DNA of 64,000 nt. It comes from Hyphomicrobiales bacterium. GTDB taxonomy: Bacteria > Pseudomonadota > Alphaproteobacteria > Rhizobiales > Aestuariivirgaceae. The notes below the pieces were generated by a model. The model was not told the origin of the DNA and ran no database searches. It saw only the letters and a list, made by a program, of their open reading frames with translations. Location: contig JANYLQ010000047.1 in assembly GCA_025363755.1 (NCBI GenBank), positions 32,690-96,689 on the forward strand. Direction: 5' to 3'. Below, in pieces: positions 55,431 to 63,999 of the stretch (position 1 is the first letter of the stretch; every line of letters starts with the position of its first letter). The translations under genes were made by a program, and so were the position numbers.

Positions 55431-56279
55431 TTATGTTGGGGGTGTCAGCCAATTAACTTGGCCTCGCCCCCAATCGCCCAAACCAAGCCGCTCAGCCAGC
55501 GCTGGCAGCAAAATTCGCAAATCATTTTCGAGTGTCCAAGGCGGGTTGATTATAATTAATCCTGAACCTGAGAGACCACCTTGCGCAAATGCTGCCTTGA
55601 TCCGCAGCTCACACCACAACATATTTGGTATCTTGAGCGCCCTCATCGTGTCCACAAATTGTTTTGCAAATTCCTCTGTTGTCACCGGATACCAAATCAT
55701 AAATGTGGCCGTCGCCATGCGGCGATAACCAAACTCCAAGGCCTGTGCGGTTCGCAAAGTTTCATCAAGAACTTCAAATGGTGGATCTATCAAAACCAAT
55801 CCACGTCTCTCTCGAAACGGCAACTCTGATTTTACGGCTTGCAAATAATCGAGCTGTTTTACCAAAATATTTTTCTCTGCAGCATAATTTTTGGTGAGCT
55901 CTGCAGCATCTACAGGATGGAGCTCATTGGCAATCAACCGATCAGTTGCGCGTATCATTTGCGAAGCAATTTCAGGCGAACCCGGATAGTACCTTCCATC
56001 ACCATCAAGATTCATAGCAGCCAATATATTACGATACGGTTCTAACACCGCTTCAACATCCGGCGCAAAGTCATCATCTAACTTTGCGATGCCACTCTGC
56101 CATTCGCCAGTCTTGGTTGCCTGGACACCTGACAAATCATAACGGCCAATACCAGCGTGTGCATCCAGCACAGCCATCGGCTTGTCCTTTGCAATCATCA
56201 AGGAGAGTGCGCGTGCTAGAATAATGTGTTTTAAAATATCGCCATGATTGCCCGCATGAAAAGCGTGTCGATAATTCAT
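55431..56279 (-). CDS. rlmJ: 23S rRNA (adenine-N6)-methyltransferase RlmJ
   Basis: This 282-residue enzyme methylates an adenine in 23S rRNA (A2030 in E. coli). It starts MNYRHAFHAGNHGDILKHII, the family opening, with a SAM site in the N-terminal half (AVLDAHAGIGRYDLSG) and the catalytic motif IV variant LVLIDPPFE. The end overlaps no gene but abuts the TPR gene stop directly. Its start overlaps the DUF486 gene by four bases (ATGA). Confidence 0.92.
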   Translation of the reverse strand: MNYRHAFHAGNHGDILKHIILARALSLMIAKDKPMAVLDAHAGIGRYDLSGVQATKTGEWQSGIAKLDDDFAPDVEAVLEPYRNILAAMNLDGDGRYYPGSPEIASQMIRATDRLIANELHPVDAAELTKNYAAEKNILVKQLDYLQAVKSELPFRERRGLVLIDPPFEVLDETLRTAQALEFGYRRMATATFMIWYPVTTEEFAKQFVDTMRALKIPNMLWCELRIKAAFAQGGLSGSGLIIINPPWTLENDLRILLPALAERLGLGDWGRGQVNWLTPPT

Positions 56280-56626
56280 GCCCGAAACACCACTGCGGCA
56301 CCAACCGCAATCAAAGTGAAACCAGCAACATGCTGCAGTGTTATCTGCTCACCGAGCCAGAAAATAGAAAACAAAATGAACACCGAAAATGTAATAACTT
56401 CCTGCATCGTCTTCAATTCAGCCGTGGAATAAACCGCACTGCCGATACGATTAGCCGGAACCGCAAAACAATACTCAAACAGAGCAATGCCCCAGCTTAC
56501 CAAAATAACAATCCAAAGTGGTTTGCTCTTGTACGATAAATGTCCGTACCACGCGAAAGTCATAAAAACATTTGACGCAATCAACATGAGAATGGGCATC
56601 ACACCCGCATATGAAAAATTTGGCAC
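56276..56626 (-). CDS. DUF486-family small membrane protein
   Basis: This 116-residue protein has four hydrophobic helices. Family features include MLIASNVFMTFAWYGHL and AELKTMQEVITFSVF. DUF486 proteins resemble small DMT-type transporters, but no substrate is known. The GTG start at 56626 is supported by GAGGA nine bases upstream. It is transcribed ahead of rlmJ and overlaps it by four bases. Confidence 0.85.
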   Translation of the reverse strand: MPNFSYAGVMPILMLIASNVFMTFAWYGHLSYKSKPLWIVILVSWGIALFEYCFAVPANRIGSAVYSTAELKTMQEVITFSVFILFSIFWLGEQITLQHVAGFTLIAVGAAVVFRA

Positions 56627-56760
56627 TTTAATTCCTCGATTTATGGCTTTGGGACAGACTAAACTTTTTGGTATTTAACCGATCAACCTCGAGCCATATG
56701 GTTAATCCGTTATAAACCATTTCGTTCCAAATCATGAAATGATTACGGAAGGCAGGTCAA

Positions 56761-56991
56761 ATGTTAAAGTGTTGGATTTCTATCATTATGTTAATCTGCT
56801 GCGGATCAGCGCGCGCCGAAGAGATTGGGCCGTGGTTTGGCAGTGCTGTTGCTTCACCCGAACAAGTAAGCATAGTTGCTAAAGCAAAAAATATGTCCAA
56901 TCTTGATCAAAGCCTAAATTGCACAATTTATAATTGCATTAAGTTAAAAAATATTGTTAAGCCGGAACTGAAAAGCGCTTCCAATCCTTAA
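56761..56991 (+). CDS. Small secreted protein (76 aa)
   Basis: The gene follows GGAAGG and encodes a signal peptide of about 19 residues (ICCGSARA) and a mature peptide of 57 residues. The mature part has two cysteines five residues apart (LNCTIYNCIKL) and lysine-rich ends. No family is recognised. It precedes a group of three envelope genes but is probably independent. Confidence 0.55.
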   Translation: MLKCWISIIMLICCGSARAEEIGPWFGSAVASPEQVSIVAKAKNMSNLDQSLNCTIYNCIKLKNIVKPELKSASNP

Positions 56992-57041
56992 TCCTGACAC
57001 AAGATTGAGTTTCTTACGCTAATCCTAACTGGGGAATTTTG

Positions 57042-57482
57042 ATGATGAAAACAACGACTCACACCTTATTGATGCTCGCTGCAGTATCTGCGCTCAGCGC
57101 TTGCTCCAGTATGAATGTTTTCAAGGATTCGAACTCGCCCTCTAACGCAGTTCCTGCGCCAGATTCCGTAGTTGAAAATCCTATTGAACCAACAGCCACC
57201 AGCGCCTCTCAAATCAAATCGCTGCTGAGCGGCAAAAGCTGGGCTTGGACTGGCCCTAAAAGAAGCGGTGTTACCCTTTACGCATCCGACGGAACGTCTT
57301 TGGTACAGGTTACGGGCCAAGGCACAACCAGCGGCAAGTGGATGGCCAAAGATGGCCAACTATGCGAGAGCTTCTCACCAGCAACATTTATTCCGCAGGG
57401 TGTTCCAATGACCTGCCAAGCCTTCACCGGCGCAGCTGGAAATTACAGAGTGGGCCAAGCCACATTTAAATTGGCGTCATAA
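57042..57482 (+). CDS. Lipoprotein of the L,D-transpeptidase locus, paralogue A (DUF995-like)
   Basis: This 146-residue lipoprotein has lipobox LSAC at about 19-22 and a Ser/Pro-rich linker. Its small beta domain shows KSWAWTGPKRSGVTLYASDG and SGKWMAKDGQLCES. The same plan (Y-x-x-DG, G-x-W-x-x-DG-x-x-CES) occurs in the lipoprotein at 58294. The domain recalls DUF995, an assignment I cannot confirm. An L,D-transpeptidase gene lies between the two lipoprotein genes. A second ATG three bases in is possible as start. Confidence 0.7.
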   Translation: MMKTTTHTLLMLAAVSALSACSSMNVFKDSNSPSNAVPAPDSVVENPIEPTATSASQIKSLLSGKSWAWTGPKRSGVTLYASDGTSLVQVTGQGTTSGKWMAKDGQLCESFSPATFIPQGVPMTCQAFTGAAGNYRVGQATFKLAS

Positions 57483-57562
57483 CGAACTCCACATTCTTGC
57501 CATGAACAGGCCACTCTGTCGCCCTGTCCAAGATGCATCGTGTACTCCTCTGGAGAATAGCG

Positions 57563-58228
57563 ATGGCAACTCAAATCAACCGCAGAAAAGTAATTTTCAG
57601 CGCAATTTCACTTTTAGCCTTTGCGAATGCGGCAAGGGCTGAACACCCTTTCTATGGCGGCGTTGATTTTGTTGGTGATCCCGCACTTCTTCCACCAGTC
57701 GAATCCCCAACCGACTTTCCGATAGAAAGTTTTGCCAGTCAAATCCCCGCGAAATTTCGCAAGCAGGAAGTGACATATGGTAATACTGAAAAGCCGGGGA
57801 CATTGATTGTCGATCCAGAGCACCGTTTCCTCTATTATATTTTAGGCCCCGACCGAGCCATACGTTACGGTGTGGGAGTAGGGCGCGAGGGCTTTGCATG
57901 GACGGGACAAGCGATTATCGGTTTGAAGCGTCGTTGGCCGCGTTGGTTGCCGCCTCAATCCATGGTTGAAAGAGATGTTCACGCGGCTGAATGGGCCAAT
58001 GGTATGCCGGGTGGGCCTAAAAATCCTTTGGGTGCACGCGCATTGTATCTGTATGCCAACGGCGAAGATACACTTTACCGTATCCATGGCACCAACGAGC
58101 CTTTGTCGATCGGAAAAGCCATGTCTTCAGGTTGCATTCGGATGCTGAATGAAGACGTAGCTGATTTGTTCGAGCGCGTGGACAAGGGAACCCACGTCGT
58201 GGTGCTCCCCGTTGGAGGATCACTTTAA
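57563..58228 (+). CDS. L,D-transpeptidase (YkuD family)
   Basis: This 221-residue exported enzyme crosslinks peptidoglycan or attaches proteins to it. A signal (NRRKVIFSAISLLAFANAARA) has twin arginine-like character. The catalytic block is HGTNEPLSIGKAMSSGCIRM, with Cys in SSGCIRM and the preceding His. The N-terminal part includes RFLYYILGPDRAIRYGVGVG. GGAG precedes the ATG at 57563. It is flanked by two similar lipoproteins on the same strand. Confidence 0.9.
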   Translation: MATQINRRKVIFSAISLLAFANAARAEHPFYGGVDFVGDPALLPPVESPTDFPIESFASQIPAKFRKQEVTYGNTEKPGTLIVDPEHRFLYYILGPDRAIRYGVGVGREGFAWTGQAIIGLKRRWPRWLPPQSMVERDVHAAEWANGMPGGPKNPLGARALYLYANGEDTLYRIHGTNEPLSIGKAMSSGCIRMLNEDVADLFERVDKGTHVVVLPVGGSL

Positions 58229-58293
58229 CTCTACTTGCGGCTCTCACTTGGTTGTGGCACATCCCCCAACACAAATCGGCGAACAATTTATCT

Positions 58294-58698
58294 ATGATGA
58301 TACTGAAATCAATTGCAGTTATGGCCTGCATCGCTCTGTTGGGTGCCTGTTCTTCGTCTCCAAACGGAGTTCGCGTCACCAATGGTGGAACATCTGCAAC
58401 GTCTTCCAAACAAGGCGCTGCAATTCGCGATTTCACCAGCGCTGAAATTGGCCCCGCCGTAATTGGCAAATCTTTCCAATACACACGCAAAGACGGAACT
58501 GGCTTTGTGGTCTATAATGCTGACGGATCTTTGACGATCACTGATGATCAAAAAGGCGCTTCTAAAGGAACTTGGAAAGCCGATGGCACTCAATATTGCG
58601 AATCATATGGCGCAGGGGCGCAAGAGTGCGGCGTGTTCAAATATACTGGCGATGCCTATTTCGCTGCAAATTCACGCTTAGTAGAGATGAAAATTTAA
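58294..58698 (+). CDS. Lipoprotein of the L,D-transpeptidase locus, paralogue B
   Basis: This 134-residue lipoprotein has lipobox LLGAC near residue 20 and a Ser/Thr linker. Its beta domain reads GKSFQYTRKDGTGFVVYNAD and SKGTWKADGTQYCESYGAG. This repeats the layout of the lipoprotein at 57042, so the two are paralogues. A hairpin at 58698-58725 follows. Two adjacent ATG codons are possible starts. Confidence 0.7.
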   Translation: MMILKSIAVMACIALLGACSSSPNGVRVTNGGTSATSSKQGAAIRDFTSAEIGPAVIGKSFQYTRKDGTGFVVYNADGSLTITDDQKGASKGTWKADGTQYCESYGAGAQECGVFKYTGDAYFAANSRLVEMKI

Positions 58699-58725
58699 GC
58701 CAGCGGCTGTTTCCACCCACTGGCT
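58698..58725 (-). terminator. Weak hairpin between convergent lipoprotein and YidB genes
   Basis: AGCCAG pairs with CTGGCT around a 16-base loop that can pair partly itself; on the minus strand it is followed by TAAATTTT. It may end the YidB-family gene. Confidence 0.4.
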
Positions 58726-58736
58726 CAAACAATAAA

Positions 58737-59129
58737 CTATGACTGCGTGGGCAAGTGGCCCTTCGGTGTCAAACTATCAACAACCTGCGGCAAAGTTTGC
58801 GCCAAGCGTTGCATCAACTCTTCAGGCGTTAATCCCGTTTGCTTGGTCAACATCTCAACGATGTTTGGCGGCAGCATTTTTGAAAGCTGATCGCCGCTGA
58901 CTGGTGAATTGGCACCCGTGCCAACCCAGCTCTTGGCTATATCTGCAAGTCCGCCTTGGTTCATTTGCGTAACCAAACCACCGAGGCCACCTGCAACACC
59001 GCCTGGTACTTCTGCAGCGGCTGTTCCGCCAGAAAGACCTTTCACAAATTCCCCAATCTTATCGCGGTTTTGATAACCCGCAACTGCAACTAAACCCAAT
59101 AAAGCACCCCAAGAAGGCATTCCGGCCAT
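58737..59129 (-). CDS. YidB/DUF937-family protein
   Basis: This 130-residue cytoplasmic protein of the YidB (DUF937) family has a glycine-rich N-terminal half (AEVPGGVAGGLGGLVTQMNQ) and a helical C-terminal part (GDQLSKMLPPNIVEMLTKQT, then LTPEELMQRLAQTLPQVVDS). The final segment TPKGHLP is a family hallmark. Its role is unknown. It is divergent from the small GlsB-family membrane-protein gene. Confidence 0.88.
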   Translation of the reverse strand: MAGMPSWGALLGLVAVAGYQNRDKIGEFVKGLSGGTAAAEVPGGVAGGLGGLVTQMNQGGLADIAKSWVGTGANSPVSGDQLSKMLPPNIVEMLTKQTGLTPEELMQRLAQTLPQVVDSLTPKGHLPTQS

Positions 59130-59261
59130 GATGTATCCCTTTCATAAAACCTAGAAATACAGTTATGGACATTATTACGTCGATTTCAAGAACAAGCTGT
59201 TGCTGCAAGTGCAATTAGAATGTTAAACTTGTTCCACCGTAACAAAGGGAGCGGACTTCAA

Positions 59262-59519
59262 ATGGGTATTATCTGGACAATTATTGTTGGCGTTATCGTT
59301 GGCTCAATTGCAAAATTCATTATGCCGGGAAAGAATGAACCTCAGGGTTTTATCATGACCGCTATTCTTGGCATCGTGGGTTCGTTCGTCGGCAGCTATA
59401 TCGGCCAAGTTTTGAATTGGTATCCTGCAGGTGGTGGGGCTGGATGGATCATGTCGATCATTGGCGCAATCATCGTGTTGTTGGTCTACGGAATGGTTAT
59501 GAAAAACCGCTCTGCTTAA
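59262..59519 (+). CDS. GlsB/YeaQ/YmgE-family small membrane protein
   Basis: This 85-residue protein has three hydrophobic segments with glycine-rich faces (GIIWTIIVGVIVGSIAKFIM; GFIMTAILGIVGSFVGSYIG; WIMSIIGAIIVLLVYGMVM). The conserved PGKNEPQG turn follows the first helix. Members are often stress-induced; the mechanism is unknown. The ATG at 59262 gives the family start; GGGAGCGG lies upstream. Its stop shares TTAA with the convergent MBL hydrolase gene. Confidence 0.9.
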   Translation: MGIIWTIIVGVIVGSIAKFIMPGKNEPQGFIMTAILGIVGSFVGSYIGQVLNWYPAGGGAGWIMSIIGAIIVLLVYGMVMKNRSA

Positions 59520-60160
59520 TTAACACGCAAAAATGGGTTGTTCAGCCGCTCAATTCCGATGCGGCTGGCAGCCCCATGACCCGGCAAAAAAGTCACGTCA
59601 TCGCCCAGCGGCAGAATTTTTTCTCTAATTGATTTCAGTAATGTTTCATGGCTACCACCCGGCAAATCCGTGCGGCCAACTGAATTTTGAAACAGCACAT
59701 CGCCCATCAACGCGAATTTGTTATCAGCATTAAACAAAACAACTGATCCCGGCGAATGGCCCGGCGCTTCATGCACGCTGAACTTTAGCCCACCCACTAA
59801 AACTTCATCGCCGTCTTTCAACCAGCGATCAGGCGTCACCACGCGCGCGCCATGAATACCGAAAGCCGCACCTCGCTCAGGTAAATTATCGAGAAACACT
59901 TTATCACCGATGTGTGGGCCCTCGACTTTCACGCCCAGCTTTTCAGACAGTTCAGCTGCACCGCCTGCATGATCAATATGGCCGTGGGTCAGTATAATTC
60001 GTTCAACTTTCACACCCGCTTGGCTGATCGCATCTTGAATGCGATTCAGATCACCACCGGGGTCAACCACTGCGGCCATGTTGGTTTCTTCATCAATCAC
60101 CAACGAGCAATTTTGCTGAAACGGTGTAACTGGAATAATCATAATTTTAAGTTTTGCCAT
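59516..60160 (-). CDS. MBL-fold hydrolase (glyoxalase II-like, YcbL group)
   Basis: This 214-residue metallo-beta-lactamase-fold enzyme has the metal motif LTHGHIDHAGGAAELSE (HxHxDH, near residue 60). Further ligands lie in HEAPGHSPGSVVLF and the terminal PGHGAASRIG. Short glyoxalase II-like enzymes of this size (YcbL) hydrolyse thioesters, but the true substrate is unproven. It is divergent from prmB and overlaps the convergent membrane-protein gene by four bases. Confidence 0.9.
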   Translation of the reverse strand: MAKLKIMIIPVTPFQQNCSLVIDEETNMAAVVDPGGDLNRIQDAISQAGVKVERIILTHGHIDHAGGAAELSEKLGVKVEGPHIGDKVFLDNLPERGAAFGIHGARVVTPDRWLKDGDEVLVGGLKFSVHEAPGHSPGSVVLFNADNKFALMGDVLFQNSVGRTDLPGGSHETLLKSIREKILPLGDDVTFLPGHGAASRIGIERLNNPFLRVN

Positions 60161-60226
60161 GATTGCCAGCTCTTAGCTTTCCGCAGGCCCTATGGCAATG
60201 TGCGCGGCGTCTGCTAGAGAGCAAAT

Positions 60227-61117
60227 ATGATCACCGAAAACATCCTCCTCACCGTACGCGATTATCTACGCTACGCCGTCACCAGCTTCAACAAAGCCAA
60301 GCTTGTTCATGGCCATGGCGCAACCAGCGCCATCGACGAAGCAGCCTTCATCATTTTAGAAAGTCTCAAGCTTCCGATTGACGATATTAACCCATGGCTC
60401 GATGCCAAGCTCTTGGCCAACGAACGAACCGAACTTGACCGTTTGATCGAAGCCCGTGTCACTACACGCAAACCTGCGGCCTATTTATTAAAGCGCACCT
60501 ACATGCACGGTGTTCCGTTTTATGTTGATGAGCGCGTGATCATTCCAAGGTCTTATATCGGCGAGATGTTAGTGAAGGGATTGTTCGATGAGGCAGGGTT
60601 GGGCTTCGGTATTGAGCCTGAAAATATCACATCAGTTCTCGATCTCTGCACAGGTTCAGGTTGCCTCGCCATTCTCGCCGCCAATACCTTTCATAACGCC
60701 ACTATCGCCGCCGCCGATATTTCATCTGATGCATTAGATGTTGCCCGTATCAATATGAAAGAACATGATTTATTAGATCGTGTTGAACTCTTCCAAGGCG
60801 ATTTATTGGATGCAGTGAAAGACCAAAAATTCGACCTCATCATCACCAATCCACCCTATGTTGCCACTGAAGAAGTCAATGCCTTCCCCCCAGAATACGC
60901 CCACGAACCGCGCCTTGCTCATGAAGGCGGCATTGATGGTTTTGATCTTGTGCGCCAAATTATCATCCAAGCGCCAAAGCACCTCAACAATGGCGGCGGA
61001 CTTTTGTGTGAAATTGGAATCGGACGCGAAACTTTAGAAGCAGAATTTCCGAAACTCAATTTCTTCTGGCTCGATTCAGAACTGTCCGAAGGCGAAGTTT
61101 TCTTTCTGAAGTTTTGA
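60227..61117 (+). CDS. prmB: 50S ribosomal protein L3 N5-glutamine methyltransferase PrmB
   Basis: This 296-residue SAM-dependent methyltransferase modifies a glutamine of ribosomal protein L3. A helical N-terminal substrate domain (about 1-95) is followed by VDERVIIPRSYIGEML. SAM motif I is VLDLCTGSGCLAILAA and the catalytic motif is IITNPPYVATEEV. The RLAHEGGIDGFDLVR block and length distinguish PrmB from PrmC. It stands alone on the plus strand. Confidence 0.9.
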   Translation: MITENILLTVRDYLRYAVTSFNKAKLVHGHGATSAIDEAAFIILESLKLPIDDINPWLDAKLLANERTELDRLIEARVTTRKPAAYLLKRTYMHGVPFYVDERVIIPRSYIGEMLVKGLFDEAGLGFGIEPENITSVLDLCTGSGCLAILAANTFHNATIAAADISSDALDVARINMKEHDLLDRVELFQGDLLDAVKDQKFDLIITNPPYVATEEVNAFPPEYAHEPRLAHEGGIDGFDLVRQIIIQAPKHLNNGGGLLCEIGIGRETLEAEFPKLNFFWLDSELSEGEVFFLKF

Positions 61118-61214
61118 GTTATGTTGCGACGCAACAGCGCACCTGTGATCCATTGTGCACTGCACCATTTTCTGTCATAGGCTCATTCCCATCAATAATG
61201 GATGGGAATTAAAA

Positions 61215-61406
61215 ATGACACACGCAAACACCGCAGGCCGCGATCAACGTATTATGGACATGGCCCACAAAATTTGGGAAGAAGAAGGCCGCCCAGAAGG
61301 TCAAGCCGAAGCTCATTGGGCTCGTGCAATGGCAATTGTCGATGCTGAAGTATTGGCCGAAAAACCTGCTGCCAAAAAAGCCAAAGCCGCACCAAAGAAG
61401 AAATAA
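61215..61406 (+). CDS. DUF2934-family small protein with basic tail
   Basis: This 63-residue protein has a DUF2934 core (RDQRIMDMAHKIWEEEGRPE followed by AHWARAMAIVD) and a Lys/Ala-rich tail (KPAAKKAKAAPKKK) of the kind that binds nucleic acids in histone-like proteins. The ATG at 61215 is preceded by GGATGGG; an in-frame earlier codon was rejected. Function is unknown. Confidence 0.82.
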   Translation: MTHANTAGRDQRIMDMAHKIWEEEGRPEGQAEAHWARAMAIVDAEVLAEKPAAKKAKAAPKKK

Positions 61407-61419
61407 TCTAACAAGCATA

Positions 61420-61445
61420 GCGCCCGTTCAAAAACTGAGGGGCGC
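61420..61445 (+). terminator. Hairpin after the DUF2934 gene
   Basis: GCGCCC pairs with GGGCGC around a 14-base loop, followed by ACCTCATTTTAT. It is a moderate intrinsic terminator between the DUF2934 gene and the glyceraldehyde-phosphate dehydrogenase gene. Confidence 0.55.
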
Positions 61446-61517
61446 ACCTCATTTTATCCTTTCGTGCTGTTATATTTCCTCTATAAGCAGCCCGAAATCA
61501 AAACATGAGGATCAACT

Positions 61518-62528
61518 ATGGCTAAGGTAAGAGTTGCAATTAATGGCTTCGGCCGCATTGGACGCAATGTAGTGCGTGCAATCTATGAATCAGGCCGCAC
61601 CGACATTGACGTTGTTGCGATCAATGATTTAGGCCCTGTTGAAACCAACGCTCATTTGTTGCGCTTTGACTCAGTCCATGGCCGTTTCCCGCATGAAGTG
61701 AAAGTGGATGGAGATTCCATCAACATCGGCACAGACAAATTCAAGGTCACCGCTGTGAAGGATCCTTCGCAATTACCTTGGAAAGAATTGGGCGTTGATA
61801 TCGCGCTGGAATGCACAGGCATTTTCACTGCAAAAGACAAAGCTTCGGCCCATCTGACCGCTGGTGCAAAGCGCGTTCTCGTATCAGCTCCTGCTGATGG
61901 CGCTGATTTCACCGTTGTGTACGGCGTGAACCATCAGGGCCTGACCAAGGATCATATCGTTGTCTCAAACGCATCCTGCACCACCAACTGCTTAGCGCCA
62001 GTCGTATCAGTGCTGCACGGTGTTGTTGGCATTGACCACGGCTTCATGACCACAATTCATGCTTACACGGGCGATCAACCAACTCTCGATACAATGCATA
62101 AGGATCTCTATCGTGGCCGCGCTGCTGCCATGTCGATGATCCCAACTTCAACAGGCGCTGCCAAGGCGATTGGCTTGGTGATCCCTGAATTGAAAGGCCG
62201 TTTGGATGGCACATCAATCCGTGTACCTGTGCCGAATGTGTCAGTTGTTGATTTCAAGTTCGTAGCCAAGCGCGCAACGACTGTTGAAGAAATCAACGAA
62301 GCCATCAAGGCTGCTTCGCATGGCAAATTGAAGGGTATTTTGGGCTATACAACACAGCCTAATGTGTCGATCGACTTCAACCATGATCCACACTCATCCA
62401 CCTTCCACATGGATCAAACCAAGGTTCTGGAAGGCACCTTCGTGCGCATCCTCACGTGGTATGATAATGAATGGGGTTTCTCGAACCGCATGAGCGACAC
62501 TGCAGTTGCCATGGGCAAACTGCTCTAA
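61518..62528 (+). CDS. gap: Glyceraldehyde-3-phosphate dehydrogenase (type I)
   Basis: This 336-residue glycolytic/gluconeogenic enzyme has an NAD-binding start [20 protein letters not shown]. The catalytic cysteine is in [13 protein letters not shown] and the C-terminal block is [18 protein letters not shown]. Length and motifs are typical. No other glycolysis genes adjoin it. A strong stem-loop follows eight bases behind the stop codon. Confidence 0.96.
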   Translation: MAKVRVAINGFGRIGRNVVRAIYESGRTDIDVVAINDLGPVETNAHLLRFDSVHGRFPHEVKVDGDSINIGTDKFKVTAVKDPSQLPWKELGVDIALECTGIFTAKDKASAHLTAGAKRVLVSAPADGADFTVVYGVNHQGLTKDHIVVSNASCTTNCLAPVVSVLHGVVGIDHGFMTTIHAYTGDQPTLDTMHKDLYRGRAAAMSMIPTSTGAAKAIGLVIPELKGRLDGTSIRVPVPNVSVVDFKFVAKRATTVEEINEAIKAASHGKLKGILGYTTQPNVSIDFNHDPHSSTFHMDQTKVLEGTFVRILTWYDNEWGFSNRMSDTAVAMGKLL

Positions 62529-62537
62529 AAACGATCC

Positions 62538-62577
62538 CCCTCCCCATTGGTATAAAGCTTTTGGGGAGGGACTTTTA
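62538..62577. terminator. Bidirectional terminator between gap and the amidotransferase gene
   Basis: CCCTCCCC (62538-62545) pairs perfectly with GGGGAGGG (62563-62570), loop 17 bases, then ACTTTTAAAT on the plus strand. It separates two convergent genes and is oriented best for gap. Confidence 0.75.
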
Positions 62578-62583
62578 AATCGG

Positions 62584-63309
62584 TCAAACAATCAAACCCG
62601 AAGCCTTCTTGAAATTCTCATAGAGATTCCGCGTATTGCGCGCCATATCTGGCATAAGCGGATAGCATTGCGCTTTCAGTTTTTCATAACCATACACACC
62701 CAGTTCACGCTCTAAAACATTTCGGTAGCTTGGTAATGAAGACCACGTCGCTATCGTCTGCGGGCTGAACTCGCAATGAAACTGTGTGCTCAGCGCGTGG
62801 CGATCAATCGCCAACGATTGCACTGCAGCCAATGGTGACTGTGCCAAAACTACAGCCCCCTGTGGTGCACGCTTCACTTCTGCATGGTGCCATTGCATTA
62901 CAGTCTGGGTTTCCGGAAGCCCCACAAAAAATGGATGCGCCCTGCCCTCATCAGAGAGCGCAACGTCAAACACGCCTACTTCTTTATGTTCGCACGGTGC
63001 CACTTCCCCACCCAGAGCCGTCGCTAAAAGCTGGTGACCAAGGCAAACACCCAGATAAGGCTTGGCCTTATCCCAGACCCATTCACGAATGGCGGCTTTT
63101 TCATCTGCAAGATAAGGATATTCATCCTCCTCCCAAGTATCTTGCGCACCGCCCAAAACAAACATCAAATCATACTTTGCAAACGATGGAATGACTTGGC
63201 CATCAAATACCCGCACAAAATCTGGGATAATCCCATCCTCGGCAAAATAGTCCAAGAAACGCCCAGGATGATCATGATCCATATGCTGCAAAACCAAAGC
63301 GCGTTTCAT
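62584..63309 (-). CDS. Type 1 glutamine amidotransferase (GMP synthase-like)
   Basis: This 241-residue class I amidotransferase domain protein starts MKRALVLQHMDHDHPGRFLD. The nucleophile cysteine is in YLGVCLGHQLLATALGGEV, and the His-Glu pair lies near FHCEFSPQT. Unlike GuaA it has no synthetase domain. Such stand-alone proteins may hydrolyse gamma-glutamyl compounds; the substrate is unknown. The start overlaps the cold-shock gene by four bases, so they share a transcript. Confidence 0.88.
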   Translation of the reverse strand: MKRALVLQHMDHDHPGRFLDYFAEDGIIPDFVRVFDGQVIPSFAKYDLMFVLGGAQDTWEEDEYPYLADEKAAIREWVWDKAKPYLGVCLGHQLLATALGGEVAPCEHKEVGVFDVALSDEGRAHPFFVGLPETQTVMQWHHAEVKRAPQGAVVLAQSPLAAVQSLAIDRHALSTQFHCEFSPQTIATWSSLPSYRNVLERELGVYGYEKLKAQCYPLMPDMARNTRNLYENFKKASGLIV

Positions 63310-63539
63310 AGCAGTTGCAAATTCATCGCTTGCGGGCCACGCCCCCGCGCGTCATCTTCAGTTGCATAGGAAATCAACATTCCGTCCTCGAGATAGGGCA
63401 CACCAGCGCGTTGCACCGCTGAAATATGCACAAACACATCGCGCCCGCCATCATCCGGAGCCACAAAGCCAAAGCCACGATCTTTGTCAAAAAATTTGAC
63501 CTTTCCGGTGTGGCGTTGATCTTTGACAGGCGGTTCCAT
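63306..63539 (-). CDS. Cold-shock-like (CspA-family) RNA-binding protein
   Basis: This 77-residue protein has RNP1 (KDRGFGFVAP) and RNP2 (DVFVHIS) in the CSD fold and an extended C-terminus ending RGPQAMNLQLL. The ATG at 63539 gives the family start; a longer in-frame codon was rejected. It binds single-stranded nucleic acid. It lies between mtnP and the amidotransferase gene and overlaps the latter by four bases (ATGA). Confidence 0.88.
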   Translation of the reverse strand: MEPPVKDQRHTGKVKFFDKDRGFGFVAPDDGGRDVFVHISAVQRAGVPYLEDGMLISYATEDDARGRGPQAMNLQLL

Positions 63540-63570
63540 CACTTCAGTTACTCTGAGGACGCAACATAAA

Positions 63571-63999
63571 TCAACTGCTGCGCAAAACCCGCCCGGCCAC
63601 GGCATCAAGTTTCGCTACCAAAACTGGATCACGTTTGTTCGGCGCCGTCATAATAGCAAAATCCAGAGCGTGGTCCGAGCCATTAGGGCACGGAGGATGT
63701 TCGCGTTGCAAATTCTTGGCTAACCGCAATACAAAACGCTTGGCTAATTCAACATTGCCTTTCATTACTCGAACAACCTGCCCAACATCAACGGCATCAT
63801 GGTGAGGGTGCCAGGCATCAAAATCGGTAACCATCGCAACCTGAGCAAAACAAATCTCAGCCTCACGCGCTAGTTTTGCTTCTGGCATCGCCGTCATACC
63901 GATCAAACCGGCACCCCATGAACGATGCAGCTCTGACTCAGCGCGCGAAGAAAATTGCGGTCCCTCCATCACCACCAATGTTCCGCCGCGTTCGTAAGA
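63571..63999 (-). CDS. mtnP: S-methyl-5'-thioadenosine phosphorylase, C-terminal part (5' end outside window)
   Basis: The frame is open to the window edge, giving about 142 codons of the C-terminal part of a trimeric purine phosphorylase. The segment TLVVMEGPQFSSRAESE is the MTAP signature around the active site. MTAMPEAKLAREAEICF and TDFDAWHPHHDAVDV follow, with the Asp that selects adenine. It would recover adenine and methylthioribose-1-phosphate from methylthioadenosine. The cold-shock gene follows 31 bases downstream. Confidence 0.9.
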   Translation of the reverse strand, partial: SYERGGTLVVMEGPQFSSRAESELHRSWGAGLIGMTAMPEAKLAREAEICFAQVAMVTDFDAWHPHHDAVDVGQVVRVMKGNVELAKRFVLRLAKNLQREHPPCPNGSDHALDFAIMTAPNKRDPVLVAKLDAVAGRVLRSS

